From NCBI RefSeq assembly GCF_900188315.1, contig NZ_LT897781.1, positions 1,178,001-1,242,000 on the forward strand: DNA of 64,000 bases, given 5' to 3'. Shown piece after piece: positions 9,666 through 17,692 of this stretch. Numbering within the stretch: the first letter of the stretch is position 1; every line of letters starts with the position of its first letter. The position numbers were made by a program, and so were the translations under genes. Source of the stretch: Marinobacter sp. es.042. GTDB lineage: Bacteria; Pseudomonadota; Gammaproteobacteria; Pseudomonadales; Oleiphilaceae. The notes beneath the pieces are model-generated. The model worked only from the letters and a program-made list of their open reading frames with translations. It did no database searches and had not been told where the DNA came from.

Positions 9666-10253
9666 ATGGCTCAGGTTACTGTGACAGATCCCGCTCGGGA
9701 TTATCTTGCACAACTTATCGAAAAACAGGACGTGGAAGGCATGGGCGTGCGTATCTTCGTGACGCAGCCCGGCACCAAAAACGCCGAAACCTGTCTGGCC
9801 TACTGCCCGCCTAACGAAGTAGTACCGACGGACGAGCAGGTAGATCTGGACAAGTTCATCCTGTATCTGGACCACAATTCCGTGCCTTTCCTCGAAGAGG
9901 CCTATGTGGATTACTCCAAGGACCAGATGGGTGGGCAGCTCACCATCAAGGCACCAAACGCAAAAGTGCCCAAGATCGATGACGACGCACCTCTGCCGGA
10001 TCGGGTGAACTACATCCTCGCTTCCGAGATCAATCCGAATCTGGCCGCCCATGGCGGCGAGGTGTCCCTTGTGGAGATCGTCGACGAATCCGTGGCCGTA
10101 CTGCGTTTCGGTGGTGGTTGCCAGGGTTGCTCGGCAGTCAGCCTGACCCTGAAGCAGGGCGTGGAATCAACCTTGAAAGAGCGGGTTCCGGAAATCACTG
10201 CCGTGCGTGATGTGACCGACCACTCCTACACCGAGAACGCCTACTACCAGTAA
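9666..10253 (+). CDS. nfuA: Fe-S cluster carrier NfuA
   Basis: A 195-residue protein with an N-terminal degenerate A-type (IscA-like) domain and a C-terminal Nfu domain. The cluster-binding pair is Cys152 and Cys155 in [17 protein letters not shown]. NfuA carries [4Fe-4S] clusters to apo-enzymes under oxidative stress or iron limitation. Length and domain order match the E. coli protein (191 residues). It is transcribed divergently from metH. Confidence 0.95.
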   Translation: MAQVTVTDPARDYLAQLIEKQDVEGMGVRIFVTQPGTKNAETCLAYCPPNEVVPTDEQVDLDKFILYLDHNSVPFLEEAYVDYSKDQMGGQLTIKAPNAKVPKIDDDAPLPDRVNYILASEINPNLAAHGGEVSLVEIVDESVAVLRFGGGCQGCSAVSLTLKQGVESTLKERVPEITAVRDVTDHSYTENAYYQ

Positions 10254-10272
10254 GTCCTTCCTGCTCGGTTTG

Positions 10273-10292
10273 CCGCGCCCTCCGGGGCGCGG
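10273..10292 (+). terminator. Terminator hairpin after nfuA
   Basis: CCGCGCCC (10273-10280) pairs with GGGCGCGG (10285-10292) around a TCCG loop, followed by a mixed pyrimidine tract (TATCTCTT). The stem is strong but the T run is poor. Confidence 0.65.
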
Positions 10293-10473
10293 TATCTCTT
10301 CCTGCCTGCCGCATTACCGCCTTCGCCATGGCTGCTCGGCCAATGTTGTGACATTTCAATTACTTCATCATTTGTCGCATACACAGCAACTGCAGACAGG
10401 TACTATCCTGTCTGTCCGTTAAGGGCATTATCACCGCCTTAGAACGGATTACACTCTTCTACCGGGGTCAAAC

Positions 10474-11673
10474 TTGTTCGACGTTGCGCTTCTGTCAGTG
10501 CCTCTTATGGCGGCCGTTGTTGGTTGGCTGACCAACTGGCTGGCCATCCAGATGTCCTTCTATCCGGTGCAGTTCATCGGGGTGGGACTGATCGGGTGGC
10601 AGGGCGTTATTCCTCGCAAAGCGGAAAAGATGGCGCATATCTGCATCGACAGGACGCTTCAGCAGTTCGGCGACCTCAACGCTGTCTACCAGAAGCTTGA
10701 ACCGCAACGCATCGTTGAGCAGGTGATTTCCCAGGTGACCCCGCGGATGGATGAGTACATCGATGAGGTTATGTACGAAATCCAGCCGGTCCTGTGGGAC
10801 AACCTTCCGTTATTTGTCAGAAACCGGATTTATCAGTGGGCCCGTGAGCAACTGCCCTCCAGGGTAGAGGAGCTGGTGGAGGACTTTGGTGACGATCTGG
10901 ACGAGTTGGTCGACCTCAAGGCTCTGCTCAGCCGCGAACTCGAAAAACATCCGGACATGATGAACCGGATTTTCCAGCAAGCCGGAGCGGTGGAGCTTCA
11001 GTCTGTGATCAACCGTGGTGCGGTTATCGGCGGCATTCTTGGTGCTGTCCTTGTGCCGTTATGGACCCGCTATCCGGAGCCCTGGCTGCTGCCGCTGGGC
11101 GGCTTCGTGGTCGGTTTCGTGACCAACTGGATTGCCATCAACCTGATTTTCGCGCCGCTCAGGCCCCGACGAATCCTGTTCTGGAAAATACAGGGGCTTT
11201 TTCTACGCCGGCAGCCGGAAATAAGCGATGTCTGGGCCAGGCTTGTCGCGGAGGAGCTGATTACTGTAGAGAAGGTTGCCGACGCCATGATCAACGGCAG
11301 CCACGGTGACAGAACCCGTGCAATCATCCAGAAACATCTTCGCCCCTTACTGGACAACTCTGTCATCATGAAGCTGACGGCGCAGGTCACCGTTGGTATG
11401 ACGGGTTACACCGAGCTCAAGAAAGCCATGAACCAGAAGGCGGTACTGGCTACGCGTGACGTGTTCAGTGACCCGGCTTTTAACCGGGAGCGGGCACCCG
11501 TGGTGGCCGAAGTACTGTCCGGCCAGATGAAAGCGCTGAAACCCGATGAATTCCAGGACATCCTGCGCCCCGCGTTCCGGGAAGAAGAGGTCCAGTTGAT
11601 GATTGTGGGCGGCATCTTTGGTGCCCTCGCAGGACTGCTTCAGTTCGTTTCCCTGAGCTATCTGAATTTCTAG
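10474..11673 (+). CDS. DUF445 membrane protein
   Basis: A 399-residue protein of the DUF445 (YjiN/YheB) family. It carries two copies of a membrane-embedded signature, TNWLAIQMSFYPVQFIG near the N-terminus and TNWIAINLIFAPLRPRRI in the middle, separated by a long acidic helical region. A final hydrophobic segment (LMIVGGIFGALAGLLQFV) closes the protein. The function of the family is unknown. The start is TTG at 10474, because no ATG precedes the first membrane segment, and a GGGG stretch lies 10 bases upstream. The next gene follows closely and is probably co-transcribed. Confidence 0.78.
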   Translation: MFDVALLSVPLMAAVVGWLTNWLAIQMSFYPVQFIGVGLIGWQGVIPRKAEKMAHICIDRTLQQFGDLNAVYQKLEPQRIVEQVISQVTPRMDEYIDEVMYEIQPVLWDNLPLFVRNRIYQWAREQLPSRVEELVEDFGDDLDELVDLKALLSRELEKHPDMMNRIFQQAGAVELQSVINRGAVIGGILGAVLVPLWTRYPEPWLLPLGGFVVGFVTNWIAINLIFAPLRPRRILFWKIQGLFLRRQPEISDVWARLVAEELITVEKVADAMINGSHGDRTRAIIQKHLRPLLDNSVIMKLTAQVTVGMTGYTELKKAMNQKAVLATRDVFSDPAFNRERAPVVAEVLSGQMKALKPDEFQDILRPAFREEEVQLMIVGGIFGALAGLLQFVSLSYLNF

Positions 11674-11714
11674 CCGGAGTGAATCCCGTTATCGGGAGTA
11701 CAAGGAGGAAAGCC

Positions 11715-12083
11715 ATGCCTTTTTGGCTAACACTGACAATCCAGATTCTTGCAACCGTTGGCGCCGTGCTTGTCACTCTCTGGGGGTTCTGGCGTTTCGT
11801 GGTGCGTCCATACCTCGATGCCAGGGTGGCGGAACTGATTGAGGCCGGCCGGGAAATCGAACCGGCGGTGACTCGCGGTGTAAAAAACGGTGTGGCAGAT
11901 ACCATCCGGGAACTGCCAGAAAGCGCCCTTGACGGCACCGTTAAAGAATCGACCCGCCAGTTCCTGAAATTTGGCTCTGGCCTGTTTGAGAACGGCCTGA
12001 GTAGCTTCCTTGGCAGTGCAGCCGACCTGGAACGCAACAGGCAGAAGGACGGCGCCGCCTCAAAGGACTCTAAAGACAGTTAG
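11715..12083 (+). CDS. Membrane-anchored protein of unknown function
   Basis: A 122-residue protein with a consensus AGGAGG ribosome binding site six bases before ATG 11715, which decides the start over an upstream ATG at 11679. It has one N-terminal membrane helix (LTIQILATVGAVLVTLWGFWRFVV), then an amphipathic stretch and a hydrophilic tail rich in Lys, Asp and Ser. It sits 41 bp after the DUF445 gene on the same strand, and its last 14 bases overlap the convergent tusE. Not recognised. Confidence 0.65.
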   Translation: MPFWLTLTIQILATVGAVLVTLWGFWRFVVRPYLDARVAELIEAGREIEPAVTRGVKNGVADTIRELPESALDGTVKESTRQFLKFGSGLFENGLSSFLGSAADLERNRQKDGAASKDSKDS

Positions 12084-12396
12084 TTGGCCTTGGCAGCCCC
12101 GCAATCCTGCAGGCGGTCTTTGCAGGGGTGCTGGGAAACAGCTGCATCAGGTAGATGCTGTTCCCCTTATCCTCGCCGAGCGCTTCTTTGACCGCCTTCA
12201 CAAACAGGCGATTAGAGGGTGGCGACATTTCATGCTCTTTATAAAAAGACCGAAGAAACTTTATGATTTCCCAGTGTTTTTCTGTGAGATCCACGTCGTC
12301 CTCGGCAGCGATGGCCGTCGCGACACTTTCGGTCCACGCCTGGGCGTCTTCAAGAAAGCCTTCGTTGTTTCGTTGAGGCATTGCATTACTGACCAT
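12070..12396 (-). CDS. tusE: TusE/DsrC-family sulfur relay protein with two C-terminal cysteines
   Basis: A protein of about 108 residues ending TACRIAGLPRPTNCL. The penultimate cysteine (Cys107) is the persulfide carrier of TusE, which hands sulfur from TusBCD to MnmA for 2-thiouridine in tRNA. A second cysteine (Cys96) stands eleven residues earlier, where as I recall E. coli TusE has threonine and dissimilatory DsrC has its second active cysteine. It is last in tusDCBE. An ATG at 12381 is an alternative start. Confidence 0.9.
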   Translation of the reverse strand: MVSNAMPQRNNEGFLEDAQAWTESVATAIAAEDDVDLTEKHWEIIKFLRSFYKEHEMSPPSNRLFVKAVKEALGEDKGNSIYLMQLFPSTPAKTACRIAGLPRPTNCL

Positions 12397-12399
12397 GGT

Positions 12400-12684
12400 T
12401 TACCAACTGATTACCCGTTGTGCCTGCAATGAAAGCGTGACCATCCCCCCAAAGTCCACAGAACTGACGTTGCCGCTCAGATCTCCCAGTCCGCGCGCCT
12501 CGACGTCCGGAGTGAGCGCAAAGACCTTGCTGGCGCCCGGCAGAAGGTTCCCGCGTGCCAGCAACAGCACGCCGTTGCCGGTCAGAAGAAGGCCGTCTTC
12601 CGCAGACATCATTTCAACGCACCTCGCGGCCCGGGGATGATCGGGGGATTTGTTCAATATGTGCAATGTCTGGATGTCGGTCAT
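12400..12684 (-). CDS. tusB: TusB sulfur relay subunit (DsrH family)
   Basis: A 94-residue protein with the TusB opening LHILNKSPDHP and the small alpha/beta fold of the DsrEFH family. TusB, TusC and TusD form a complex that passes persulfide sulfur from IscS/TusA to TusE. It lies 5 bp after tusC and 3 bp before tusE. Cys22 is in ARCVEMM, whereas TusB is normally structural rather than catalytic. Confidence 0.88.
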   Translation of the reverse strand: MTDIQTLHILNKSPDHPRAARCVEMMSAEDGLLLTGNGVLLLARGNLLPGASKVFALTPDVEARGLGDLSGNVSSVDFGGMVTLSLQAQRVISW

Positions 12685-12689
12685 CTGAG

Positions 12690-13040
12690 CTAACCTGCAA
12701 ATGCGGTGTGGTCATAGTCAGTGAGGAGATCGGCATCAGCATCTACCAGGGTGACGCCTTCAATCAGCGAATGCTCATCGAGGCCGTAGGCAATGCAGGC
12801 AGCCCGATCAGCCAGGATCGCGTCAATGCCGAATATCGGTGCTGCAGCGAGATTCTTCTCCACAGACTTCTGTTCAATGCCTCCGGCGTGCTGAGCCTGT
12901 CTCAGCCAGTTAACGCCAGGCCCGGTGAACAGCAGGGATGCCGGCTGGTCGAAGGCTGCCAGCGAAAACGCCATATCCAGCGCTTCCCGTCCGGTCCACG
13001 CGCCATAGGGTGGCTGGTCAATCATGATCAGTGTGCTCAT
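12690..13040 (-). CDS. tusC: TusC sulfur relay subunit (DsrF family)
   Basis: A 116-residue DsrE/DsrF-like protein with the family opening LIMIDQPPYGAWTGREALDMAFSLAAF and the segment PASLLFTGPGVNWL. The start is ATG 13038-13040 behind GGAGAC. A longer in-frame extension back into tusD is open but not needed. It is part of the TusBCD heterohexamer. The preceding tusD ends at 13043, so the two genes nearly abut. Confidence 0.88.
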   Translation of the reverse strand: MSTLIMIDQPPYGAWTGREALDMAFSLAAFDQPASLLFTGPGVNWLRQAQHAGGIEQKSVEKNLAAAPIFGIDAILADRAACIAYGLDEHSLIEGVTLVDADADLLTDYDHTAFAG

Positions 13041-13042
13041 GG

Positions 13043-13447
13043 TCAGTCTCCAGCGTGGAAATAAAGCGTGCGCGTGGATTTGATTCGTCCTTCGACCCAT
13101 TCTCCGAGACCAGCGATTTCAAACGGGGCCCGAAGATTGGCCGAAGGCAATTCGTAGCGTTTCTGTTCGGTTTCGTTGACCAGGCCACGACGCAGCGCGG
13201 AGGCAATGCATGCCACGCCGGGAATACTGTGCTGAGTCAGAAACCGCGACCATTCGTCTGGCCAGTGGGTTTCGTCAGACGGCGGCGCGCAGAGCGCGGA
13301 GGCCAGATGGACCCCGTCACCGTAGAGGAACACCCGGTCAATGTGATGGCCAGCATCTACCGCTGCCTTCGCAAAGCCGAGAGCAGTCTGGGGCGCCTGA
13401 GACGAGTAGGGCGCGCCGGTAATTACCAGGGTAAAGGTTTCGGACAT
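13043..13447 (-). CDS. tusD: TusD sulfurtransferase subunit (DsrE family)
   Basis: A 134-residue subunit and first gene of the tusDCBE operon. It shows the DsrE fold opening (TLVITGAPYSSQAPQTALGFAKAAVDAGH) and the active-site cysteine region GVACIASALRRGL near residue 80, equivalent to Cys78 of E. coli TusD, which receives sulfur from TusA. The operon follows the yccA gene after a strong terminator, so it needs its own promoter in 13448-13500. Confidence 0.92.
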   Translation of the reverse strand: MSETFTLVITGAPYSSQAPQTALGFAKAAVDAGHHIDRVFLYGDGVHLASALCAPPSDETHWPDEWSRFLTQHSIPGVACIASALRRGLVNETEQKRYELPSANLRAPFEIAGLGEWVEGRIKSTRTLYFHAGD

Positions 13448-13500
13448 GGTTCCTGTTCGTTATAAGTCTGCAAGACAATGACTTTCAGTTTACCGAAAGC

Positions 13501-13526
13501 AAAAACCCCGGCAACTGCCGGGGTTT
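13501..13526 (-). terminator. Terminator of yccA
   Basis: CCCCGGC (13506-13512), loop AACT, GCCGGGG (13517-13523), flanked by A5 and T3 on the plus strand. Read on the minus strand this gives a stem followed by TTTTT, placed 25 bases after the yccA stop and before tusD. Confidence 0.85.
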
Positions 13527-13550
13527 CGAAGCGGCTGATTCAGCCTGGTA

Positions 13551-14249
13551 TCAATCTTCGCCACTGAACGCAGACAGCAGGTGCAGCAGGCTGACGAACA
13601 GGTTGTAGATGGATACATACAGACCAACCGTGGCGATCACGTAGTTACGCTCACCACCCTTGATGATCTGGCTGGTCTCGAACAGGATCATGATCGAGGC
13701 AAAGATCGTGAAGCCGGCGGACACTGCCAGATGCAGAACAGAACTCTCCATCAGGAAGGCCAGCAGCATGGCGCCGATCAGCACAAACGCGCCAGCGGTC
13801 AGGAAGCTGGACATGAAGCTGAAGTCTTTCTTGGTGATGATGGCCGTGGCAGACAGACCAACAAACGCAACTGCGGTCAGTGTCAGCGCCTGGGCGACAA
13901 TCGAGGAAGCGCCGGCAGCTACGAAGGCGCCAATGATCGGACCCAGGGTATAACCCATGAACCCGGTCAGGGCGAAGGTAGTCACGATGCCCCAGGGGCT
14001 GTTTTTCAACTTATAGGTTGCGAACAGCAGCCCAATGTATCCCACGATGGTGATCAGGAAGCCCGGGTGGGTTCCGTTCATGTTCAGGAATGCTGTCAGC
14101 GCCGAAAAGGCGAGTGTCATGCCAAGCAGCATATAGGTGTTGCGCAACACCTTCATCGCATCATCGCTGATGCCTGTGGTCGCGCGCTCCGTCTGGGGAG
14201 TCGAATAGGCTCCCTGAGAGTTCTGAACGCCGAATCGTCTGTCTTCCAT
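13551..14249 (-). CDS. yccA: YccA / Bax inhibitor-1 family membrane protein
   Basis: A protein of about 232 residues with seven predicted membrane helices after a soluble N-terminus (MEDRRFGVQNSQ). The family signature is seen in MLGMTLAFSALTAFLNM and in the C-terminal SIYNLFVSLLHLLSAFSGED. E. coli YccA is a substrate and modulator of the FtsH protease. The TMBIM family also includes calcium leak channels. GGAG directly abuts the first ATG (14253-14255) and is six bases from the second, so I prefer the start at 14249. Confidence 0.88.
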   Translation of the reverse strand: MEDRRFGVQNSQGAYSTPQTERATTGISDDAMKVLRNTYMLLGMTLAFSALTAFLNMNGTHPGFLITIVGYIGLLFATYKLKNSPWGIVTTFALTGFMGYTLGPIIGAFVAAGASSIVAQALTLTAVAFVGLSATAIITKKDFSFMSSFLTAGAFVLIGAMLLAFLMESSVLHLAVSAGFTIFASIMILFETSQIIKGGERNYVIATVGLYVSIYNLFVSLLHLLSAFSGED

Positions 14250-14459
14250 TGTCATCTCCGTTTATAACGACTGGATACTGGTTCCCATAATAGTGTCAGA
14301 TACGCAACTTTCAATCATTTACGACAGGAAACCGTCTTCCGGATTCCATTAAAAACCGTTAATGTTGAAAAATGCGGCGGGTTTTATGCAGAGCGTTGAC
14401 AGCACAGGCAATTCCGGTATCATGCTCACCGCTGTCGCAATGACGGCAAATGGAAAACC

Positions 14460-14550
14460 GGTGGGCTGGCAGAGTGGCTTAATGCAGCGGTCTTGAAAAC
14501 CGCCGAAGGTTAATAGCCTTCCCGGGGTTCGAATCCCTGGCCCACCGCCA
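14460..14550 (+). tRNA. tRNA-Ser (UGA)
   Basis: A 91-base serine tRNA with a long variable arm. The acceptor stem GGTGGGC (14460-14466) pairs with GCCCACC (14540-14546), the discriminator is G, and CCA is encoded. The anticodon arm is GCGGT-CTTGAAA-ACCGC with anticodon TGA at 14494-14496. The T arm contains GGTTCGAATCC. It lies alone between yccA and the HDAC-like gene. Confidence 0.96.
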
Positions 14551-14763
14551 TTTTCCATAACCTCAGCAATTCATATCTCCTTCCAAACACTTTCCTGCAC
14601 TCGTGCTCTGAGCCACCCAGGTTCCATGTTCACTGATTTCTGCACTAGACTCCGTTACGATCTGCGCGTTTTATTTTGGCTCCGTAGTGGTACGTGCTTA
14701 TTTGAGCATCATCCACGCGGGCGAGATAGGTGGGTCAAAACATGATGTCTTGTGGTGACAGCT

Positions 14764-15894
14764 ATGACCGCGACCTTATTGCTCTATTACGACTTCCGTA
14801 TGCTCGGTCACAATCCCCACGGCTGGGATCCTGACCGTCCCGAATGGACTGACGCCGTCAAGGCGATGATTAAGCAGCAGTATCCCAATGCCAACCTTGA
14901 CACCTATAGCCATCCCGAGCGACCGGAACGCCTGACAGCGATCGTCGATCGGCTGCTTCTCGAGCCCATCGACGGCGTGCGCTGGATGCTGCCGTCCCCG
15001 GCCAGCGCCCCTCAACTCGAGCGGGTACATGATGCAGCCTATGTGGCCCATATTGAGTCGCTGGATGGGCAATCCGGCTGGCTGTCTCAAGACACGACCG
15101 CAGTATCTCCGGGAAGCGTGATGGCGGCTCGCCTGGCGGCCGGCTCCGGAATCAGCGCGATCGAAGCGATCGCCGCCGGTCAAGCCGAGCGAGCGTTCTG
15201 TATTGTGCGTCCGCCCGGGCACCACGCTCCGGCAGATCGTGCCCGTGGCTTTTGCCTTTATAACAACCTGGCGGTCGCCGCGGCGCATGCTCGCAAAGCC
15301 CTCGGCTATGAACGAGTCATGATCTGGGACCTGGACATGCATCACGGCAACGGTACCCAGGCCATCTTCTATGACGAACCAGGCGTGCTGGTGGTCGATA
15401 GCCACTGCGCGGCACCGTTCTACCCGGGCAGCGGCCTGTTGAATGAAACCGGAGCTGGCCCGGGCTTCGGTTACCATCTCAACGTCCCACTGCCCATGGG
15501 TTTTGGCAACGCCGCGTTACTGAAGGTGTTCGAGCAGGTGGTGAGGCCGGCAGCATGTGCATTCCGGCCCGATATTCTGCTGGTATCCACGGGTTTCGAT
15601 TGCCATTACCTCGACATGGTTTGCAACATGAATGAAACCGGGTATGCCGCCGTCACCCAGCGCATGAGCAACCTGGCCGACGAACTTTGTGAGGGGCGGC
15701 TGGTACTGATGCTGGAAGGCGGCTACAGTGCCAAGGCTTTGGCTGACAGCGCGTACGCTGTCAGCCAGGCGCTGACGGGAAAACCGGTGAATACATTCAA
15801 TGTCCTGGCAAACGACCCCGGTTGCGCGGCCGCGTCCTATGCAGCGGCGTACCATGCAAGCTCTATCGCCGCGCTAAAGAACCAGACGCACTGA
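14764..15894 (+). CDS. Histone deacetylase family metal hydrolase
   Basis: About 376 residues with all hallmarks of the arginase/deacetylase fold: RPPGHHAPADRARGFCLYNN (catalytic His153 and His154), zinc ligands Asp191 and His193 in DLDMHHGNGTQ, and Asp279 in STGFDCHYLD. Bacterial members remove acetyl groups from polyamines, acetoin-pathway proteins or other small molecules. The substrate here is unknown. GGTGA five bases upstream favours ATG 14764 over a GTG at 14752. It converges, 9 bp apart, with an ATP-grasp gene and lies next to tRNA-Ser, so the pair may be acquired. Confidence 0.85.
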   Translation: MTATLLLYYDFRMLGHNPHGWDPDRPEWTDAVKAMIKQQYPNANLDTYSHPERPERLTAIVDRLLLEPIDGVRWMLPSPASAPQLERVHDAAYVAHIESLDGQSGWLSQDTTAVSPGSVMAARLAAGSGISAIEAIAAGQAERAFCIVRPPGHHAPADRARGFCLYNNLAVAAAHARKALGYERVMIWDLDMHHGNGTQAIFYDEPGVLVVDSHCAAPFYPGSGLLNETGAGPGFGYHLNVPLPMGFGNAALLKVFEQVVRPAACAFRPDILLVSTGFDCHYLDMVCNMNETGYAAVTQRMSNLADELCEGRLVLMLEGGYSAKALADSAYAVSQALTGKPVNTFNVLANDPGCAAASYAAAYHASSIAALKNQTH

Positions 15895-15903
15895 ACAGCG
15901 CCT

Positions 15904-17211
15904 CTATACGTAGAAGTCCAGATCTTCCTGGGCTTTCAGGAGGTCTCGCATCTTGATGGGGTCGTCACCGAAGAAGAAGATCAGGCCCCAATGAGTCCCA
16001 TAGGCTAACCGTTCAGGAACTATCTCTTCTTTAGGCGCGATCAATTCGTGAGACTCGAAGTAGGGGTGTTCAACCGTTTCCTTGGGCATTTCCAGTCTGC
16101 TGATTACACGACGTCTTGGATAAACGCCGAAGCATCCTGCGTAGCCCTTCGCATCAACTACCTCGCGGGGGAAGAAGCTATCTACCTCCTCTTGAGTGGT
16201 TTTAGGATCAAACACCAGCATAGAAGCCTGGTACGCACTAAATCCATAAGCTCTCTCAATAAGCTCAAAAGCCTTGAACCCCGGCGGACGATACGCAACT
16301 TCCCCAAAATACATTTCGCCGTCAGCCGTAACGAAGTACTCGGGATGGATAAACCCGAATTTGATGTCGAAGGTTTTGATCAGGAGTTCGATCTGCTTGG
16401 TGATCGCGCTGCGCCAGCTCTCGAGCTCATTGGTAGCGGGGACGAACACCGAATAACCCAGCGTGACGTATTCGGAAATATTAAGGAACTTGATTTTCCC
16501 GTCGTGAATCCAGGCCTCGACCGCAAATTCCCAGCCACTCAGGTGACTCTCCATCAACAGGGGATACTCTTCCGGCGGAATGGCGTCAATGTCTTCTATC
16601 TTGCGAATCATTCGATGGCCGAGACAACCGGCTTTGTCGAAGGCCTTGACGTGAATCGGGTCGTCCGGGTCACCCTCAAGGTGCAAGAGTGTCTGATTTA
16701 CGCGCCTCATGAAGCGAACAATGTCGTCTTTTTCATACGCCTCCTCGAAGATCCCGACGCGAATACCGCCGAGTTGTGCGCGGCGCTTCATCAGGGCTTT
16801 GTCACGAAACAGAATAGACTGGCCGTACATATGAGGTTCGTTAAACAAGACTGAGTTGATCGCCCCTGACCACTCGACGGTTTCCTCGAACAGAGGCAGC
16901 GCTACATCAACGCCTTCCGCTTTTAGCCTTTCTGCAATCTCCATGGACCGGTCATTCAGGCGGGTAAAATCCCATGGAATGAAAGGTATCTTGTTTGCGG
17001 TGCAGAAATCCGCAGCCCAGTCGGGAGCGACCACAATATAGCGACGGTCGAACTTCTGCGCGGCCTTGACCGCATTCAAGCTCCAACCAAGCAGGGCAAT
17101 GTAGCCTTTGTTCGGATCCTTGGGCGTTTCAGTCCCGCGTACCGAGTCCATGGTCGGGTCGAGCCAGCCTGATACATCTTTGGATGATTGAGTTTCTGAC
17201 GTTATTGACAT
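15904..17211 (-). CDS. ATP-grasp domain protein of unknown specificity
   Basis: A 435-residue protein. The N-terminus looks like a pre-ATP-grasp nucleotide-fold domain (GYIALLGWSLNAVKAAQKFDRR). The centre and C-terminus carry ATP-grasp features: GHRMIRKIEDIDAIPPEEYP, an acidic strand in MESHLSGWEFAVEAWI, and the metal site FGEVAYRPPG near residue 315. Such enzymes join a carboxylate to an amine or thiol through an acyl-phosphate. AAGGAG upstream of ATG 17209-17211 decides the start. Substrate not identifiable. Its convergent deacetylase-like neighbour suggests linked chemistry. Confidence 0.75.
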   Translation of the reverse strand: MSITSETQSSKDVSGWLDPTMDSVRGTETPKDPNKGYIALLGWSLNAVKAAQKFDRRYIVVAPDWAADFCTANKIPFIPWDFTRLNDRSMEIAERLKAEGVDVALPLFEETVEWSGAINSVLFNEPHMYGQSILFRDKALMKRRAQLGGIRVGIFEEAYEKDDIVRFMRRVNQTLLHLEGDPDDPIHVKAFDKAGCLGHRMIRKIEDIDAIPPEEYPLLMESHLSGWEFAVEAWIHDGKIKFLNISEYVTLGYSVFVPATNELESWRSAITKQIELLIKTFDIKFGFIHPEYFVTADGEMYFGEVAYRPPGFKAFELIERAYGFSAYQASMLVFDPKTTQEEVDSFFPREVVDAKGYAGCFGVYPRRRVISRLEMPKETVEHPYFESHELIAPKEEIVPERLAYGTHWGLIFFFGDDPIKMRDLLKAQEDLDFYV

Positions 17212-17465
17212 GCTAGCTTCTCCTTGCCGGTCAGCGCAGAACCACGCCAAAGCAAATGCACCAGATGATCAGAACCGTTAGGCGGGGCGGTTCTCATTGG
17301 GTGATTCACTAAATCGGTGAACTCTATCATTCAACATAGGATTTAACCGGTCTGGTGACAAGATATCCGTGCCCGATCCCAGTGTATTTGCCCGGTGGTT
17401 TTCCCTACTTGGTTTAATGCCTGATTACGCTCATCATCAGAGTGTCGATATCATGAGGGTTCGCT
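17212..17465. promoter_or_regulatory. Intergenic leader of the ATP-grasp gene with two inverted repeats
   Basis: This gap holds AGAACCG-N10-CGGTTCT (17271-17294) and TTCAC-N7-GTGAA (17305-17321), 60 to 110 bases upstream of the ATP-grasp start. Either could be an operator. No terminator or tRNA is visible. Confidence 0.3.
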
Positions 17466-17663
17466 ATGACAGACTCACAAAACAGTTCATTAGAACGTCG
17501 GGACCGAATGTTTTCTGTATCTGCCAATCGGGGCAAGGCCAGCCACAAAGTCCGATATGTGGAAGCCGGTGGAGCCGCTGTGGATACGGAGGAATGTGCT
17601 TTTTGCCAGGCGGTGCCTGAGCTTTCAGGCGGAGAAGATAAGGGGGAAAACCGGGGCAATTGA
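17466..17663 (+). CDS. Possible 65-residue protein with a CxxC motif
   Basis: A short frame starts at ATG 17466 behind GAGGG. The product is hydrophilic, with one Cys pair in EECAFCQAVP, and it resembles no family I know. The stop falls inside the terminator hairpin of the convergent hemH gene. The ribosome binding site is acceptable, but there is no other support. Confidence 0.3.
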   Translation: MTDSQNSSLERRDRMFSVSANRGKASHKVRYVEAGGAAVDTEECAFCQAVPELSGGEDKGENRGN

Positions 17664-17675
17664 ATCCGCCCCGGT
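17647..17675 (-). terminator. Terminator of hemH
   Basis: ACCGGGGC (17650-17657) pairs with GCCCCGGT (17668-17675) around a 10-nt loop. Read on the minus strand, the stem is followed by a short T run (TTTT), 18 bases after the hemH stop. Confidence 0.7.
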
Positions 17676-17692
17676 GTTCGATCAAAGCCAGA

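Noticed and set aside
14349..14558. Short minus-strand frame over tRNA-Ser
   Set aside because: It translates the antisense of a tRNA, a common annotation artefact.
14551..17692. Integrated element with attachment repeats beside tRNA-Ser
   Set aside because: No integrase and no repeated tRNA 3' end could be found by eye, so only the weaker suggestion of an accessory pair is kept.
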